A stretch of 64,000 bases of DNA from DAHUZL01 sp035533215. Its GTDB lineage: Bacteria > Chloroflexota > Dormibacteria > Aeolococcales > Bog-877. The stretch spans positions 5,150 through 69,149 of the forward strand of contig DATLUG010000044.1 in NCBI GenBank assembly GCA_035533215.1, in the 5' to 3' direction. The notes under the pieces were generated by a model, which saw nothing but the letters and a program-made list of their open reading frames with translations, had not been told where the DNA came from and did no database searches. The translations under genes and the position numbers were made by a program. Shown here in pieces: positions 9,202 through 18,035 of the stretch (the stretch's first letter is position 1; every line of letters begins with the position of its first letter).

Positions 9202-10200
9202 TCAGGCCCCGCGCCGCGCGGGGCCGCCGGCGAACCAGGCGGCGGCATCGGCGAGGGCGCGGTCGAGGTCGCCGGGATCCCATCCGAGTTCGGCCCGCGC
9301 TCGGGCGGCGTCGACGAACATCGGGTGGGCCGCCATCCGCACCGCCGTCAGGGGGACCGCCGGCGGCTCCCCGCGGCAGCGGCCGACCGCCTGGCTGGCG
9401 CCGGCCACGGCGTAGGCGAGGGCGAGCGGCAGCCGCCAGCGCGGCGGCCGGCGGCCGCCCGCCCACCCCACCCGGCGGAGCAGCTCCGCCATCCAGAGGT
9501 TGCGGTCGCCGAGGATGTAGCGACGGCCCGGCCGACCGCGCTCCAGGGCGTCGACGTGACCGCGACCGACCGCCTCGACGTCGACGCAGTTGAGGCCGGT
9601 GGCCACGGTCGCCGGGATCCGCCCCCGGAGGAAGTCCCGGATCACCGCCCCGGTGGGCGTCGGGCGCACGTCGCCGGCGCCGACCGGGGTGCTGGGGAGG
9701 ACGGCCACCACCTCCACGTCGGCCGCCGCCAGCGCCAGCTGCTCGGCCGCCCACTTCGATCGCTTGTACGGTCCCGGGAGCGTGCTCGGGTCCCCGGCGA
9801 CCATCGTCTCGTCCACCACGCGGCCGCCCCGGGTGAAGGCGAGCACCCCGACCGTGCTGCAGTGGACCACCCGGCCCGCCCCCGCCCGCCGGGCCGCGTC
9901 CACCACCTGCCAGGTGCCTCCGACATTGGCGGCGATCATCCGCTCGGTGTCCCCCCGCGCCAGCGCCAGCCGGTAGTCGGCGGCGCAGTGGATGACGGCC
10001 GTGCAGCCCCGGCAGGCGGCCTGGACCAGGTCGGCGTCCGCCAGCTGTCCCTGGTGGACCCGGACCCCCTCGTGGGGTGCGATCCGTTCCCGGTCGCGGA
10101 CCAGGGCCTGCACCGCGTAGCCGCGCGCCAGCAGCGCCCGCAGCACCGCGCCCCCGACGAACCCGCTGGCGCCGGTGAGCATGATGGTCCCGCGCGTCAT
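9202..10200 (-). CDS. hpnA: Hopanoid-associated sugar epimerase (HpnA)
   Basis: 332 residues from an ATG at 10200 that overlaps the upstream stop (ATGA). An extended short-chain dehydrogenase with the Rossmann motif TGASGFVG, an AADYRL segment, the catalytic motif Y-K-R-S-K, STPVGAGDVRPTPTG and the RYILGDRNL region. This combination is specific to HpnA rather than to general UDP-sugar epimerases, and the length fits (about 330). HpnA genes occur in hopanoid clusters. The neighbour carries an HpnG-like domain, supporting a role in modifying a hopanoid or related polyisoprenoid. No squalene-hopene cyclase is present in the window. Confidence 0.9.
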   Translation of the reverse strand: MTRGTIMLTGASGFVGGAVLRALLARGYAVQALVRDRERIAPHEGVRVHQGQLADADLVQAACRGCTAVIHCAADYRLALARGDTERMIAANVGGTWQVVDAARRAGAGRVVHCSTVGVLAFTRGGRVVDETMVAGDPSTLPGPYKRSKWAAEQLALAAADVEVVAVLPSTPVGAGDVRPTPTGAVIRDFLRGRIPATVATGLNCVDVEAVGRGHVDALERGRPGRRYILGDRNLWMAELLRRVGWAGGRRPPRWRLPLALAYAVAGASQAVGRCRGEPPAVPLTAVRMAAHPMFVDAARARAELGWDPGDLDRALADAAAWFAGGPARRGA

Positions 10201-10904
10201 CCGGCGGCCCGCCGGGGGAGGTCCGGGGTCGCGGGCGCGCCCAGGAGCACGTAGCCGTCGCCGCGGCGGGTGCGGAGCTGGACCGGTCGGTGGGGATCGG
10301 CCTCCAGCTTGCGTCGCAGCCGATGCATGCACATCGTGACCGCGGCCGGGCTGGCCTCGGGGTCCCCCGCCCAGGCCCCCTCGATGATCTGCCGGCGCGA
10401 CACCACCACCCCCTGGTTGAGGGCCAGGTACTCCAGCAGGTCCGCCTCGCGCGGGCTGAGGAAATGGCGGCGGCCCTCGATCCTGGCGCTGCGCGCCGCC
10501 GGCTCCACCGTCAGGGGGCCGACCCGCACCACGCGGCCGGCGGCCGAACGCTCGATCCGGAGGCGGCGCAGGATCGCCTCGACGGTGGCGCGGAAGAGGC
10601 CGGGCGCGAACGGCTTGACCAGGACGTGGTCGGCGCCGGCGCTGAGGAGCACGGGCGGCGGCTCCCCGCTGCCCTCCAGCACCACCAGCGGGGCGGTGCT
10701 GGACTCCCGCAGCCGCACCACACCGGAGCGGCCGCCGAGCAGGGCGCCGTCGGCGACCACCATGGCCACCTCGCGCTGGCGGAGGAGGTCGAGGAGCTGG
10801 GCGAGGCTGCCCACGACCGGGGTCTCGGCCACCCCCAGGCGGCGGAGCAGGGTCGCGCCCAGGGCACCGTAGTCGGGGTCGCTCTCCAGGATCGGGACGA
10901 GCAC
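10197..10904 (-). CDS. OmpR-type response regulator (receiver + winged helix)
   Basis: 235 residues from a GTG at 10904 with GGGGAGAGG upstream. The receiver domain (about residues 1-115) has the acidic start ILESDP, a candidate phospho-acceptor Asp in VVADGALL, and the conserved Lys in DHVLVKPF. The winged helix (about 135-230) ends with the typical RTRRGDGYVLL. No sensor kinase gene adjoins, so this is an orphan regulator in the window. Its stop overlaps hpnA (ATGA), so it is expressed with the lipid genes and may control them. Confidence 0.85.
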   Translation of the reverse strand: MLVPILESDPDYGALGATLLRRLGVAETPVVGSLAQLLDLLRQREVAMVVADGALLGGRSGVVRLRESSTAPLVVLEGSGEPPPVLLSAGADHVLVKPFAPGLFRATVEAILRRLRIERSAAGRVVRVGPLTVEPAARSARIEGRRHFLSPREADLLEYLALNQGVVVSRRQIIEGAWAGDPEASPAAVTMCMHRLRRKLEADPHRPVQLRTRRGDGYVLLGAPATPDLPRRAAG

Positions 10905-10934
10905 CGCTCCTCTCCCCACGCCCTCGGGCAGGAC

Positions 10935-10951
10935 CCGGCGGACTCCGCCGG
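10935..10951. promoter_or_regulatory. Perfect palindrome upstream of the response regulator gene
   Basis: An 8-bp perfect inverted repeat around one central base (CCGGCGGA-C-TCCGCCGG), about 30 nt before the regulator start. It could be an operator for autoregulation, but such GC palindromes also arise by chance in this base composition. Confidence 0.25.
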
Positions 10952-11025
10952 ACGCCGCTGCGGGCTCGCTCGTCCTGCCGCCGCGGCCATTGTGGCGCTG
11001 TCGGGCCGCCCCCGGCCCCCGGGCC

Positions 11026-11952
11026 TCAGCCGGCCGCCAGCACCCGCAGGGTGGCCGCCACCGAGTCGGCGAGGGCGGGGAGGTCGTAGCCGCCCTCCAG
11101 GGCCCAGAGCATCCGGCCGCCGCAGGCCCTGGCGGCGACCGCGCCGAGCCGGGTGGCGATGGTGCGGTAGGTGTCGGTGGTGAGGCGCAGCTCGGCGAGG
11201 GGGTCGGCCACGTGGGCGTCGTAGCCGGCGTGGACACAGATCAGCTCGGGTTCGAAGCGCTCCACCGCCGGCAGCACCTGCCCTTCGAGGGCGGCCAGCC
11301 ATGCCGCCGGCCCGGTTCCCGGCGCCAGCGGGCAGTTGAGGGTGGTGCCCTCGGCAGCGCCGCTGCCGGTCTCGCGGGCCCGGCCGGTCCCGGGGTAGTG
11401 CGGCAGCTGGTGCAGGGAGCAGTAGAGCACGGTGGGATCGTCGTAGAAGACGTCCTGGGTCCCGTTGCCGTGATGCACGTCGATGTCGACGATGGCGACG
11501 CGGCCCACCCCCAGCTCCCGCTGGGCCACCCGCACCGCCACCGCCAGGCTGTTGAAGAGGCAGAACCCCATGGCGGTCTGCGGGGTGGCGTGATGACCGG
11601 GCGGTCGCACCAGCGCGAAGGCGGTGCGCGCCCGCCCGTCCACCACGATCTCCACGCCGGTGGTGCAGGCGCCGCAGGCGCGCCGGGCGATCGCATACGA
11701 CTCCGGAGCGCAGTAGGTGTCGGCATCGAACCAGGCGCCGCCGCCGCGGCTGGCCGTCTCCACCCGCGCGATGTGGGCCGGGGTGTGGACGAGCTCGAGC
11801 CGGGAGGGGTCGACCGGGGTCGGCGCCGCGCGCGGGACCAGCGCCAGGCGCGGGTCGGCGGCGATCGACGCCGCGATCGCTCGCAGCCGGGCGGGGGACT
11901 CCGGGTGGCCCTCGGCGGCGTGGCCGTCGGTCTCCGCGTCGTGCAGGATCAC
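11026..11952 (-). CDS. Histone deacetylase family protein (acetoin utilisation/acetylpolyamine deacetylase type)
   Basis: 308 residues from a GTG at 11952, chosen because the family typically starts right at the L-L-H-D-like strand (VILHDAETDG) and the segment before it lacks conserved sequence. All catalytic marks are present: the HH pair in RPPGHHA, the zinc ligands Asp and His in DIDVHHGNG, the third ligand Asp in HAGYDAH, and the closing glycine loop EGGYD. Bacterial members deacetylate polyamines or other small molecules, or protein lysines. The genomic neighbours do not define the substrate. Confidence 0.9.
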   Translation of the reverse strand: MILHDAETDGHAAEGHPESPARLRAIAASIAADPRLALVPRAAPTPVDPSRLELVHTPAHIARVETASRGGGAWFDADTYCAPESYAIARRACGACTTGVEIVVDGRARTAFALVRPPGHHATPQTAMGFCLFNSLAVAVRVAQRELGVGRVAIVDIDVHHGNGTQDVFYDDPTVLYCSLHQLPHYPGTGRARETGSGAAEGTTLNCPLAPGTGPAAWLAALEGQVLPAVERFEPELICVHAGYDAHVADPLAELRLTTDTYRTIATRLGAVAARACGGRMLWALEGGYDLPALADSVAATLRVLAAG

Positions 11953-12059
11953 GAGCGGCGCGACGCCGGCGGACGGGTCCCCGGGCGCCGGCGCGGCGAG
12001 CGCCGAGCCCGGTGGGTCAGCCGCGGCCGGACCCCGACCACGGGCGCCGATGCCGCACC

Positions 12060-12878
12060 CTATTGGTCGAGCGAGAGGACCATCTGCGGCCTCGCGATCT
12101 GATGGTCGGCGCGGGTCCCGCTGACAGCGGTGCCGACCGCGAAGAACTCGATCACGTGGCTGCCCCAGCCGTGGTTGTTCTCGTGGATCTGGGCGCCGAC
12201 GATGCCCTCCGCCTTGAGTTGACCGGCCTCGGTCTGCATCCGCTCCATGGCCAGCTCGCGGGCGTCGTAGAGGGCCTGGGTGAAGTTGGGCATCTCCTGG
12301 TTCTGCCCCACCTGGCGGAGGAACTGCCCGATCCCCTGGTGAGCCACGTGGTAGACGCAGCTCCCCATCACCAACCCCTGCGGCATGTAGCCGGCCTGGA
12401 GCAGGGTCCAGAAGTCCTGGCCGGAGAGGTCGGAGGTGAACGGCTTGCCCTGGGTGGTGCGGAAGGGCTGGCCGCGGCCCTTGACGGCGGTGCCGATGGC
12501 CATGAACTCGGCCAGGTGCTCGCCCCACTCGTAGCGGTTGATGACCAGGCGCACCCCCACCACCCCGTCCGCCGCCAGCGCCACCGCCTCCTCCTCCATC
12601 CGGGTCATGGCCAGCTCGCGGGCCTGGTACATCGCCTGGCTGAGGACCTGGAGCTCCTGGTTCTGCTTGTAGTTGGCGACCTGGATCCCGATGTGGTAGA
12701 TCGAGCTCCCCACCACCAGGCCCACCGGGTCGTAGCCGGCCTCCTTGACCAGCAGGAACTCGTTCACCGAGAGGTCGCTGGTGAACAGCGCGGCACGACC
12801 GTCGCCACCGCGCATCTCACGAAGTCGGTTGAGCGCGTCCTCGGGCAGGTCTTGGGGTGCGACCGCTTGGTCGGTCAT
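12060..12878 (-). CDS. Tandem YbjQ/UPF0145-type (putative heavy-metal-binding) domain protein
   Basis: 272 residues from an ATG at 12878 with a strong AGGAGGAGG site. It consists of two copies of the same unit, each beginning with FTSDLS followed by G-Y-x-P-x-G-L-V-x-G-S-x-x-Y-H and ending with a W-G-x-H-x-x-E-F-x-A-x-G-T-A-V segment (about residues 32-130 and 147-255). Single-unit YbjQ proteins form pentamers and are of unknown function. No signal peptide. The neighbouring gene encodes a second, diverged tandem protein, so the two may form a hetero-assembly. Confidence 0.85.
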   Translation of the reverse strand: MTDQAVAPQDLPEDALNRLREMRGGDGRAALFTSDLSVNEFLLVKEAGYDPVGLVVGSSIYHIGIQVANYKQNQELQVLSQAMYQARELAMTRMEEEAVALAADGVVGVRLVINRYEWGEHLAEFMAIGTAVKGRGQPFRTTQGKPFTSDLSGQDFWTLLQAGYMPQGLVMGSCVYHVAHQGIGQFLRQVGQNQEMPNFTQALYDARELAMERMQTEAGQLKAEGIVGAQIHENNHGWGSHVIEFFAVGTAVSGTRADHQIARPQMVLSLDQ

Positions 12879-12924
12879 GGGATGGCCTCCTCCTCGCAGG
12901 ACGGGTCGGGGGACGGACGCACGG

Positions 12925-13908
12925 TCACGGGACCAGCGCCGCCGAATCGGCGGGGCGGTCGGTGAGCGGGACGGTCAGCCGCGGCGACTGGCTGCGGTGC
13001 TCCTTGGTGTAGGCGGCGACCGCGGTCCCCGCCATCACCCACTCCACCAGGCGGCCCTGGACGCTCTCGTTGCCGGTCGCGAACTCGTGGATCTCGCGCC
13101 ACGGATGGACGCCGACGATCCCCTCGGCCCCCAGCTGGGCGCCGTCGGCGCGCATCCGCTGGCGCGCCACCTGCTGGGCCTGGTGGAGGGCGGCGGTGAA
13201 CGGGGTGACCTCCTGGTTCCACCAGCTGGAGACGGTGTTCCAGCCCATCCCCACGGCGCCGAACACCACCACCGCCTGCATCGCGCACGCCCCCAGGACC
13301 AGACCGGCCGGCACCCAGCCGGCCCGCACCAGCTTGGCGAACTCCTGACCGGAGAGGTCGGACGTGAAGGGCCGGGGCAGCGGGGCTGCGCCCCGCCGCC
13401 GGATCGCGGTCCCGAGGGCGCTGAACTCGGAGAGCCCCGCCCCCCAGTCGTAGGCGCGGATCGTGAGGCGGACCCCCACCACCCCGTGGGCGCCGAGCCC
13501 GGCGGCCTCCTGGAGGAGCCGTCCCAGCGCCAGCCGACGCGACTCGTAGAGCGCCGCCGACAGCACCGCGTTCTCGGTCGCGCCGGTGGCGAAGCCGAGG
13601 CCGCCCAGGGATCCGCCGAAGCCCAGCCCGCCCCCGCCGAGCCCCGCACGCAGGGCGCTGATCCGGTAGATGGTGCTGCCCAGGACCTGGCCCACCGGTT
13701 CGAATCCGACGTCGTGGAGGGCGGCCAGCTCGTCCACCGAGAGGTCGCTGGTCCAGGCGGACCCCCCGCCCGCCTGCCGCTGCAGCCGCTCCTGGGCCAC
13801 CAGCGGCAGCCGCCCGGCGGCGAGCTCGGCCTGGCTGCGCAGGTCGCGCTCGGCGGCGGCCGCCTGCGCAGCGCGGTCGGGGCCGGGCTGGGAGCGGAAC
13901 CACGGCAC
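12925..13908 (-). CDS. Second tandem YbjQ/UPF0145-type domain protein
   Basis: 327 residues from a GTG at 13908, two bases after the upstream stop. It has the same two-unit plan as the downstream gene: each unit starts with TSDLS (about residues 52 and 183) and ends in an E-F/E-W-x-x-x-G-T-A motif. It differs by an N-terminal charged segment, a Gly-rich insertion in unit 1 (GLGGGGLGFGG) and an insertion in unit 2 containing VVVFGAVGMGWNTVSSWW. The insertions face the same place in the repeat, suggesting altered oligomer contacts or a membrane touch point; that is inference. Confidence 0.8.
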   Translation of the reverse strand: MPWFRSQPGPDRAAQAAAAERDLRSQAELAAGRLPLVAQERLQRQAGGGSAWTSDLSVDELAALHDVGFEPVGQVLGSTIYRISALRAGLGGGGLGFGGSLGGLGFATGATENAVLSAALYESRRLALGRLLQEAAGLGAHGVVGVRLTIRAYDWGAGLSEFSALGTAIRRRGAAPLPRPFTSDLSGQEFAKLVRAGWVPAGLVLGACAMQAVVVFGAVGMGWNTVSSWWNQEVTPFTAALHQAQQVARQRMRADGAQLGAEGIVGVHPWREIHEFATGNESVQGRLVEWVMAGTAVAAYTKEHRSQSPRLTVPLTDRPADSAALVP

Positions 13909-13910
13909 GA

Positions 13911-14309
13911 TCAGGTCACCAGCCGCGCGAGGGCCTGGCTGGCGGCGGCGCTGGTGGCGGCGGACCGGGCCAGGGCCCCGCTCAGGGCCTCGATCCACCC
14001 GTCGAGGGGAAGGACCTCGCTCTTGAGCGCGATCCCGCGCACCACCCGGGTGCGGACCGCCTCCAGCCCGGTGGCGGCGGCGGCCAGCTGGAAGCGCTCG
14101 TCGCCGAGATCGCAGCTCAGGCGGACGACCCGCTTGGGCTTGCGCCAGAGGCCGCCGGCGCGGTCCACCCGGACCCCGCCCGGCAGCGCCGTCTCCAGCT
14201 TGACGGCGAGCACCTCCAGGAAGGTCGCCAGGTCGCCGGCGTCAGCACGGAGCGCGGCCGCCACCCGGTCGAACTCCGGCACCCCGCCCGCCATGTCGAG
14301 GATATCCAT
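13911..14309 (-). CDS. Small conserved-looking protein of unknown function, first gene of the YbjQ-type cluster
   Basis: 132 residues from an ATG at 14309. I recognise no named family. It starts with a helical acidic part (residues 1-40), followed by a strand-rich centre with GLWRKPKRVVRLSCDLGD and the segment RTRVVRGIALKSEVLPLDGW, and ends in an Ala-rich helix. No signal peptide or membrane span. A TATCAT box lies at 14321-14326 (minus), 11 nt upstream. It is coupled by a 2-nt gap to the tandem YbjQ gene, so a partner role in that assembly is plausible. Confidence 0.65.
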   Translation of the reverse strand: MDILDMAGGVPEFDRVAAALRADAGDLATFLEVLAVKLETALPGGVRVDRAGGLWRKPKRVVRLSCDLGDERFQLAAAATGLEAVRTRVVRGIALKSEVLPLDGWIEALSGALARSAATSAAASQALARLVT

Positions 14310-14490
14310 CACCCGTGGGCATGATAGCTGGCCCCGACGGCGGAGTCGGGGGGTCGGAGCCCTTGGCGTCTCCGACCGTGCGGCGCACCATATCGGACGG
14401 ATCGGGGTCGTTCGACAGGGTCCAATGGGAGACGGCGGCGGCGGTTCGGCGGACGGCCCCGGCACCGACACCCCCGCAGGGAGGAACGCG

Positions 14491-16494
14491 ATGGCCGTCA
14501 CGACTGCGCCCGCTCCAGCGGTCGACTTCGAAGCGTCGGACCGCCAGCTGCGCCGGACCATGGGGTTCCAGCACCTGCTGTTCCTGTCGCTGGGCGCGAT
14601 CATCGGCTCCGGCTGGCTGTTCGCCGCGCTGGCCTCCGCCGCCTTCGCCGGCCCGGCCGCGATCCTCTCCTGGATCGTCGGGGACGTCTTCGTCATCTTC
14701 GTCTCGCTCAGCTACGCCGAGGTTGCCGGCATGCTGCCGCGCTCCGGAGCGATCGTCCGCTACCCCCATCTCACCCACGGCGCGTTCACCGGCTGGATCC
14801 TCGGCTGAGCCTACTTCCTCTCCGCGGTCTCGGTGCCGGCGATCGAGGCCGAGGCGGTGGTCACCTACGTCGGTGGCCACTACCCCACAGCCCATCTCCT
14901 CAGCGTCAGCAGCGGGGTCACGGTCGTCGCCTGGCCCAACGGGATCCTCTTCGGCGTGGGGCTGATGCTGATCTTCTTCGTCCTCAACTTCCTCGGCATC
15001 CGCTTCCTCTCCGAGGTCAACCGCTGGACGGTCTGGTGGAAGCTGGTGATCCCGACCGTCACCTTCCTGTTCCTGTTCGCCGCCTTCCGCGGCGTCAACC
15101 TGGGCGGCTACACCGGCGGGTTCACCCCCTTCGGGCCGGCGTCGATCTTCGGCGCCACCGCCAGCACCGGGATCATCTTCTCGTACCTCGGCTTCCGCCA
15201 AGCCCTGGACTTCGGCGGAGAGGCCCGCAACCCCCAACGCGACATCCCGCTCGCCACGATCCTCTCGGTCGTCATCGGGATGGTCGTCTACACCCTCATC
15301 CAGGTGGTCTTCCTGGGCGCGCTGCGTTGGCATTCCGCCGGCGTCCATCCCGGTGACTGGGCCGCGCTGACCGGCAGCGTCTGGGCCTCGGGGCCGCTCT
15401 ACCACGCCTTGCAGGCGGCCGGGATCGGGGCCCTCGGCGCCTTCGGCACCGTTCTCCTGATCGACGCCGGGGTCTCGCCGTCGGGCACCGGGTGGATCTA
15501 CCTCGGCACCGCGCAGCGGACCAACTACGGCCTCTCGGTGGACGGCTACATCCCCCGTGCGTTCCAGTGGATGAACCGGTTCCGGGTGCCGTGGATCTCG
15601 CTGATCGCGGCGCTGGTGGTCGGCTGCGTCTTCTTCATCCCCGCCCCCAGCTGGTACAAGCTGGTGGGCTTCATCACCTCGTGCACGGTGCTGACGTACG
15701 TCATGGGCGGGGTGGGGCTGCCCGTCCTGCGCAAGCACTGTCCCGACCTCGCCCGCCCCTTCCGTCTTCGCAATGCCCGCTTCTGGTCCCCGGTCGGCTA
15801 CCTGGCCGCGATCATGATCGTGTACTGGTCGGGCTTCGCCACCCTGACCAATGTGTTCGCCGCGGTATTCGTCGGGTTGCCCTTGTTCACCTGGTTCTAC
15901 GCCTGGAAGCGGGGCTGGATGTCGCGTCAGGTGGGCGCCGTGCTGGGGGCGCTGTTCCTGGTCGTCTGGATCCTCATCAACCACGCTGGCGGGTGGGTGC
16001 TGACCGCCACCGGCGCCCAGGTGGCCGGCGCCTGGAGCTTCCCGCTCTACGACATCACCTTCTCCGCCGCGGTGGTGGCGATGTGCGCCGCCATCTGGTT
16101 GCTCAGCAACGCCGAGGGACGGGAGCACGTGCAGCGCTCCCTGTGGCTGATCCTCCTGATCCTGGTGACGTTCCCGCTCTCCTACGACGGCGGCTTCGGG
16201 CCGCTGCCGGTGAGCCAGCAACCGCTCCACTTCCCGGTCGGCACCCTGCTGGAGTCGGCGGTGGCGCTCGTCATCTACGACGCCGCCGTCGCCAGTGGCT
16301 TCGCCTCGGAGGAGCTGCAGTCGATCATCCGGAGCGGTCGCGGGGTGATCGCGCCCGACCCCGAGGAGGGACCGCTCGCCGATCGGGTACCTGACCCGGG
16401 GAGGCGGCTTGCCGGCCGGCGCGATCCCGAGCGGAGCCCGCGGCAGGCCCGGGCGGGGCCCACGACGACCGACGCCGCCCCCTATATTCGAGCC
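14491..16494 (+). pseudogene. APC-family amino acid permease, interrupted by an in-frame TGA and lacking its own stop codon
   Basis: The start ATG 14491 has an excellent AGGGAGGAA site (14478-14486). After 105 codons the frame hits TGA at 14806-14808. The same frame then continues as a normal permease from A-Y-F-L-S-A-V-S-V-P-A-I-E-A onward. Related transporters have Trp at this point (G-W-A-Y), so a TGG-to-TGA change explains it. Typical APC features are GAIIGSGWLF in the first membrane segment and about 12 segments in total ending near 16335. No stop follows, and the frame runs through a charged linker into the MFS gene. It could be a pseudogene, a recoded stop or a sequencing/assembly error. 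Re-initiation at GTG 14833 would give a protein lacking the first membrane segments. Confidence 0.75.
16483..16488 (+). promoter_or_regulatory. -10 box of a leaderless promoter for the MFS gene
   Basis: TATATT lies 6 nt before GTG 16495, in an otherwise extremely GC-rich linker. This spacing puts the transcript start at the start codon. No -35 hexamer is evident. Confidence 0.5.
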
Positions 16495-17991
16495 GTGGGC
16501 CGGGGCCGGGCGGAGATCGATCATCCCCTCGCCGCCACCGGGTGGCGGCGCCTCCTGGTGGAGCCGCGCCGCCCCCCGGGGGTCGCCGCACGCCCCAACG
16601 CCCACTGGCTGGTGGTGGCCACGGTGTGCGTCGGCGCCTTCATGGGCCAGCTCGACGCCAGCATTGTCCTGGTCGCGGTTCCCAACCTCCAACGTGCCTT
16701 CCTGAGCAGCCTGCCGGCGGTGGAGTGGGTGTCGATCACCTATTTGCTCGTGCTGGTGGCGATGGTGACGGCGATCGGGCGCTTCGCGGACATGGCCGGC
16801 CGCAAGCTCCTGTACATCTACGGGTTCCTGGTCTTCATCCTGGGCTCGGCCCTGTGCGGCCTCGCCCCCACCCTGCTGCTGCTGGACCTGTTCCGGGTCC
16901 TCCAGGCGGTGGGGGCGGCGATGCTCCAGGCCAACAGCGTCGCCCTCATCGTCCAGGCGATGCCCGACCGTGAGCTGGGGCGAGGGATCGGGGTGCAGGG
17001 CGCCGCCCAGGCGCTGGGGTTGGCGATGGGGCCGAGCGTGGGCGGCGCCCTGATCGCGCTCGGAGGCTGGCGTCTCATCTTCTTCGTGAACGTCCCCGTC
17101 GGGATCGTCGGCACCGCCCTGGGCTGGTACCTCCTCCCCCGCTCCCGCGACCTCACCGCCCGGGTCCGCTTCGACTGGCTGGGGCTGGGGCTCTTCGTCC
17201 CGGCGGTGGCGGGGCTGATGTACGCCCTGTCGTTCGGGGACCAGGTGGGCTGGGTGAGCGCCCCGATCCTCGCCACCCTGGCGGGGGCGGCCCTGCTGGG
17301 CGCCGGCTTCGTGATCCGCGAGCGGCGGATCCCCTCGCCGATGGTCGACCTGGCCCTCTTCGCCCGCACCCAGTTCACGGCCGGGATCGCCAGCGGTCTG
17401 CTCTCGTACCTCGTCCTCTTCGGCGTCCTCTTCGTGGCCCCGATCTACCTCGAGTTCGCGCACCATCTCGACTCCCAGGCGGCCGGCCTGCTGCTCACCC
17501 CGATGCCGCTGGCCCTGGGGGTGGCGGCTCCGGTGGCGGGGCGGCTCGCCGAGCGCGTCGGGGCCCGGCCGCTCACGGTGGGCGGGATGCTGTGCGCCGC
17601 CCTGGGCCTGTTCCTCGTCGCGCTCACCCCCGACACCGGCGCACGTCTGATCGCGGAGCTGGCCCTGACCGGGATCGGCCTCGGGGCCTTCACCGCCCCC
17701 AACAACGCCGCCATCATGGGCAGCGCCCCCAAGACGGCGTCGGGGGTCGCCAGCGGGCTGCTCAACATGACCCGGGGGATGGGGACCACCATGGGGGTGG
17801 CGTTCACCGGCCTGGTCTTCGGCCTCGCGGCCGGCGCCAGCACCGCCCGCGCCGACCACCCGGCGGCGGCGGCGCACGGCTTCGGGGCGGCGATCGTCTT
17901 CCTGGCGGCGATGGCGCTGGCGGCGGCGGCGCTGGCCGCCCTCCGCGGCGACGCCCGGCTGAGTGCGGGGCCCGTCGCCGTCGACGGCTGA
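16495..17991 (+). CDS. MFS transporter, DHA2 (14-TM) drug exporter family
   Basis: 498 residues from GTG 16495. The reading frame is open far upstream into the permease, but the TATATT box 6 nt before this GTG and the family start both favour a separate gene. DHA2/EmrB features include the first-helix motif GAFMGQLDASIVLVAVP, the conserved GRFADMAGRKLL loop (motif A type), and the antiporter-like motif C segment GPSVGGALI. Fourteen hydrophobic segments fit a proton-coupled exporter of drugs or metabolites. If the upstream stop loss is real, some product could be an APC-MFS read-through protein. Confidence 0.85.
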   Translation: MGRGRAEIDHPLAATGWRRLLVEPRRPPGVAARPNAHWLVVATVCVGAFMGQLDASIVLVAVPNLQRAFLSSLPAVEWVSITYLLVLVAMVTAIGRFADMAGRKLLYIYGFLVFILGSALCGLAPTLLLLDLFRVLQAVGAAMLQANSVALIVQAMPDRELGRGIGVQGAAQALGLAMGPSVGGALIALGGWRLIFFVNVPVGIVGTALGWYLLPRSRDLTARVRFDWLGLGLFVPAVAGLMYALSFGDQVGWVSAPILATLAGAALLGAGFVIRERRIPSPMVDLALFARTQFTAGIASGLLSYLVLFGVLFVAPIYLEFAHHLDSQAAGLLLTPMPLALGVAAPVAGRLAERVGARPLTVGGMLCAALGLFLVALTPDTGARLIAELALTGIGLGAFTAPNNAAIMGSAPKTASGVASGLLNMTRGMGTTMGVAFTGLVFGLAAGASTARADHPAAAAHGFGAAIVFLAAMALAAAALAALRGDARLSAGPVAVDG

Positions 17992-18035
17992 GCCGGAGGG
18001 ATGCCCGCGACCGCAGGACGAGCGCCCCGGCGGCC

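Noticed and set aside
14242..17877. Minus-strand ORF of 1211 codons opposite the permease and MFS genes
   Set aside because: Gln/Asp/Arg/Gly-rich without domains; it is the antisense of two real transporters and stays open only because of GC-rich third positions.
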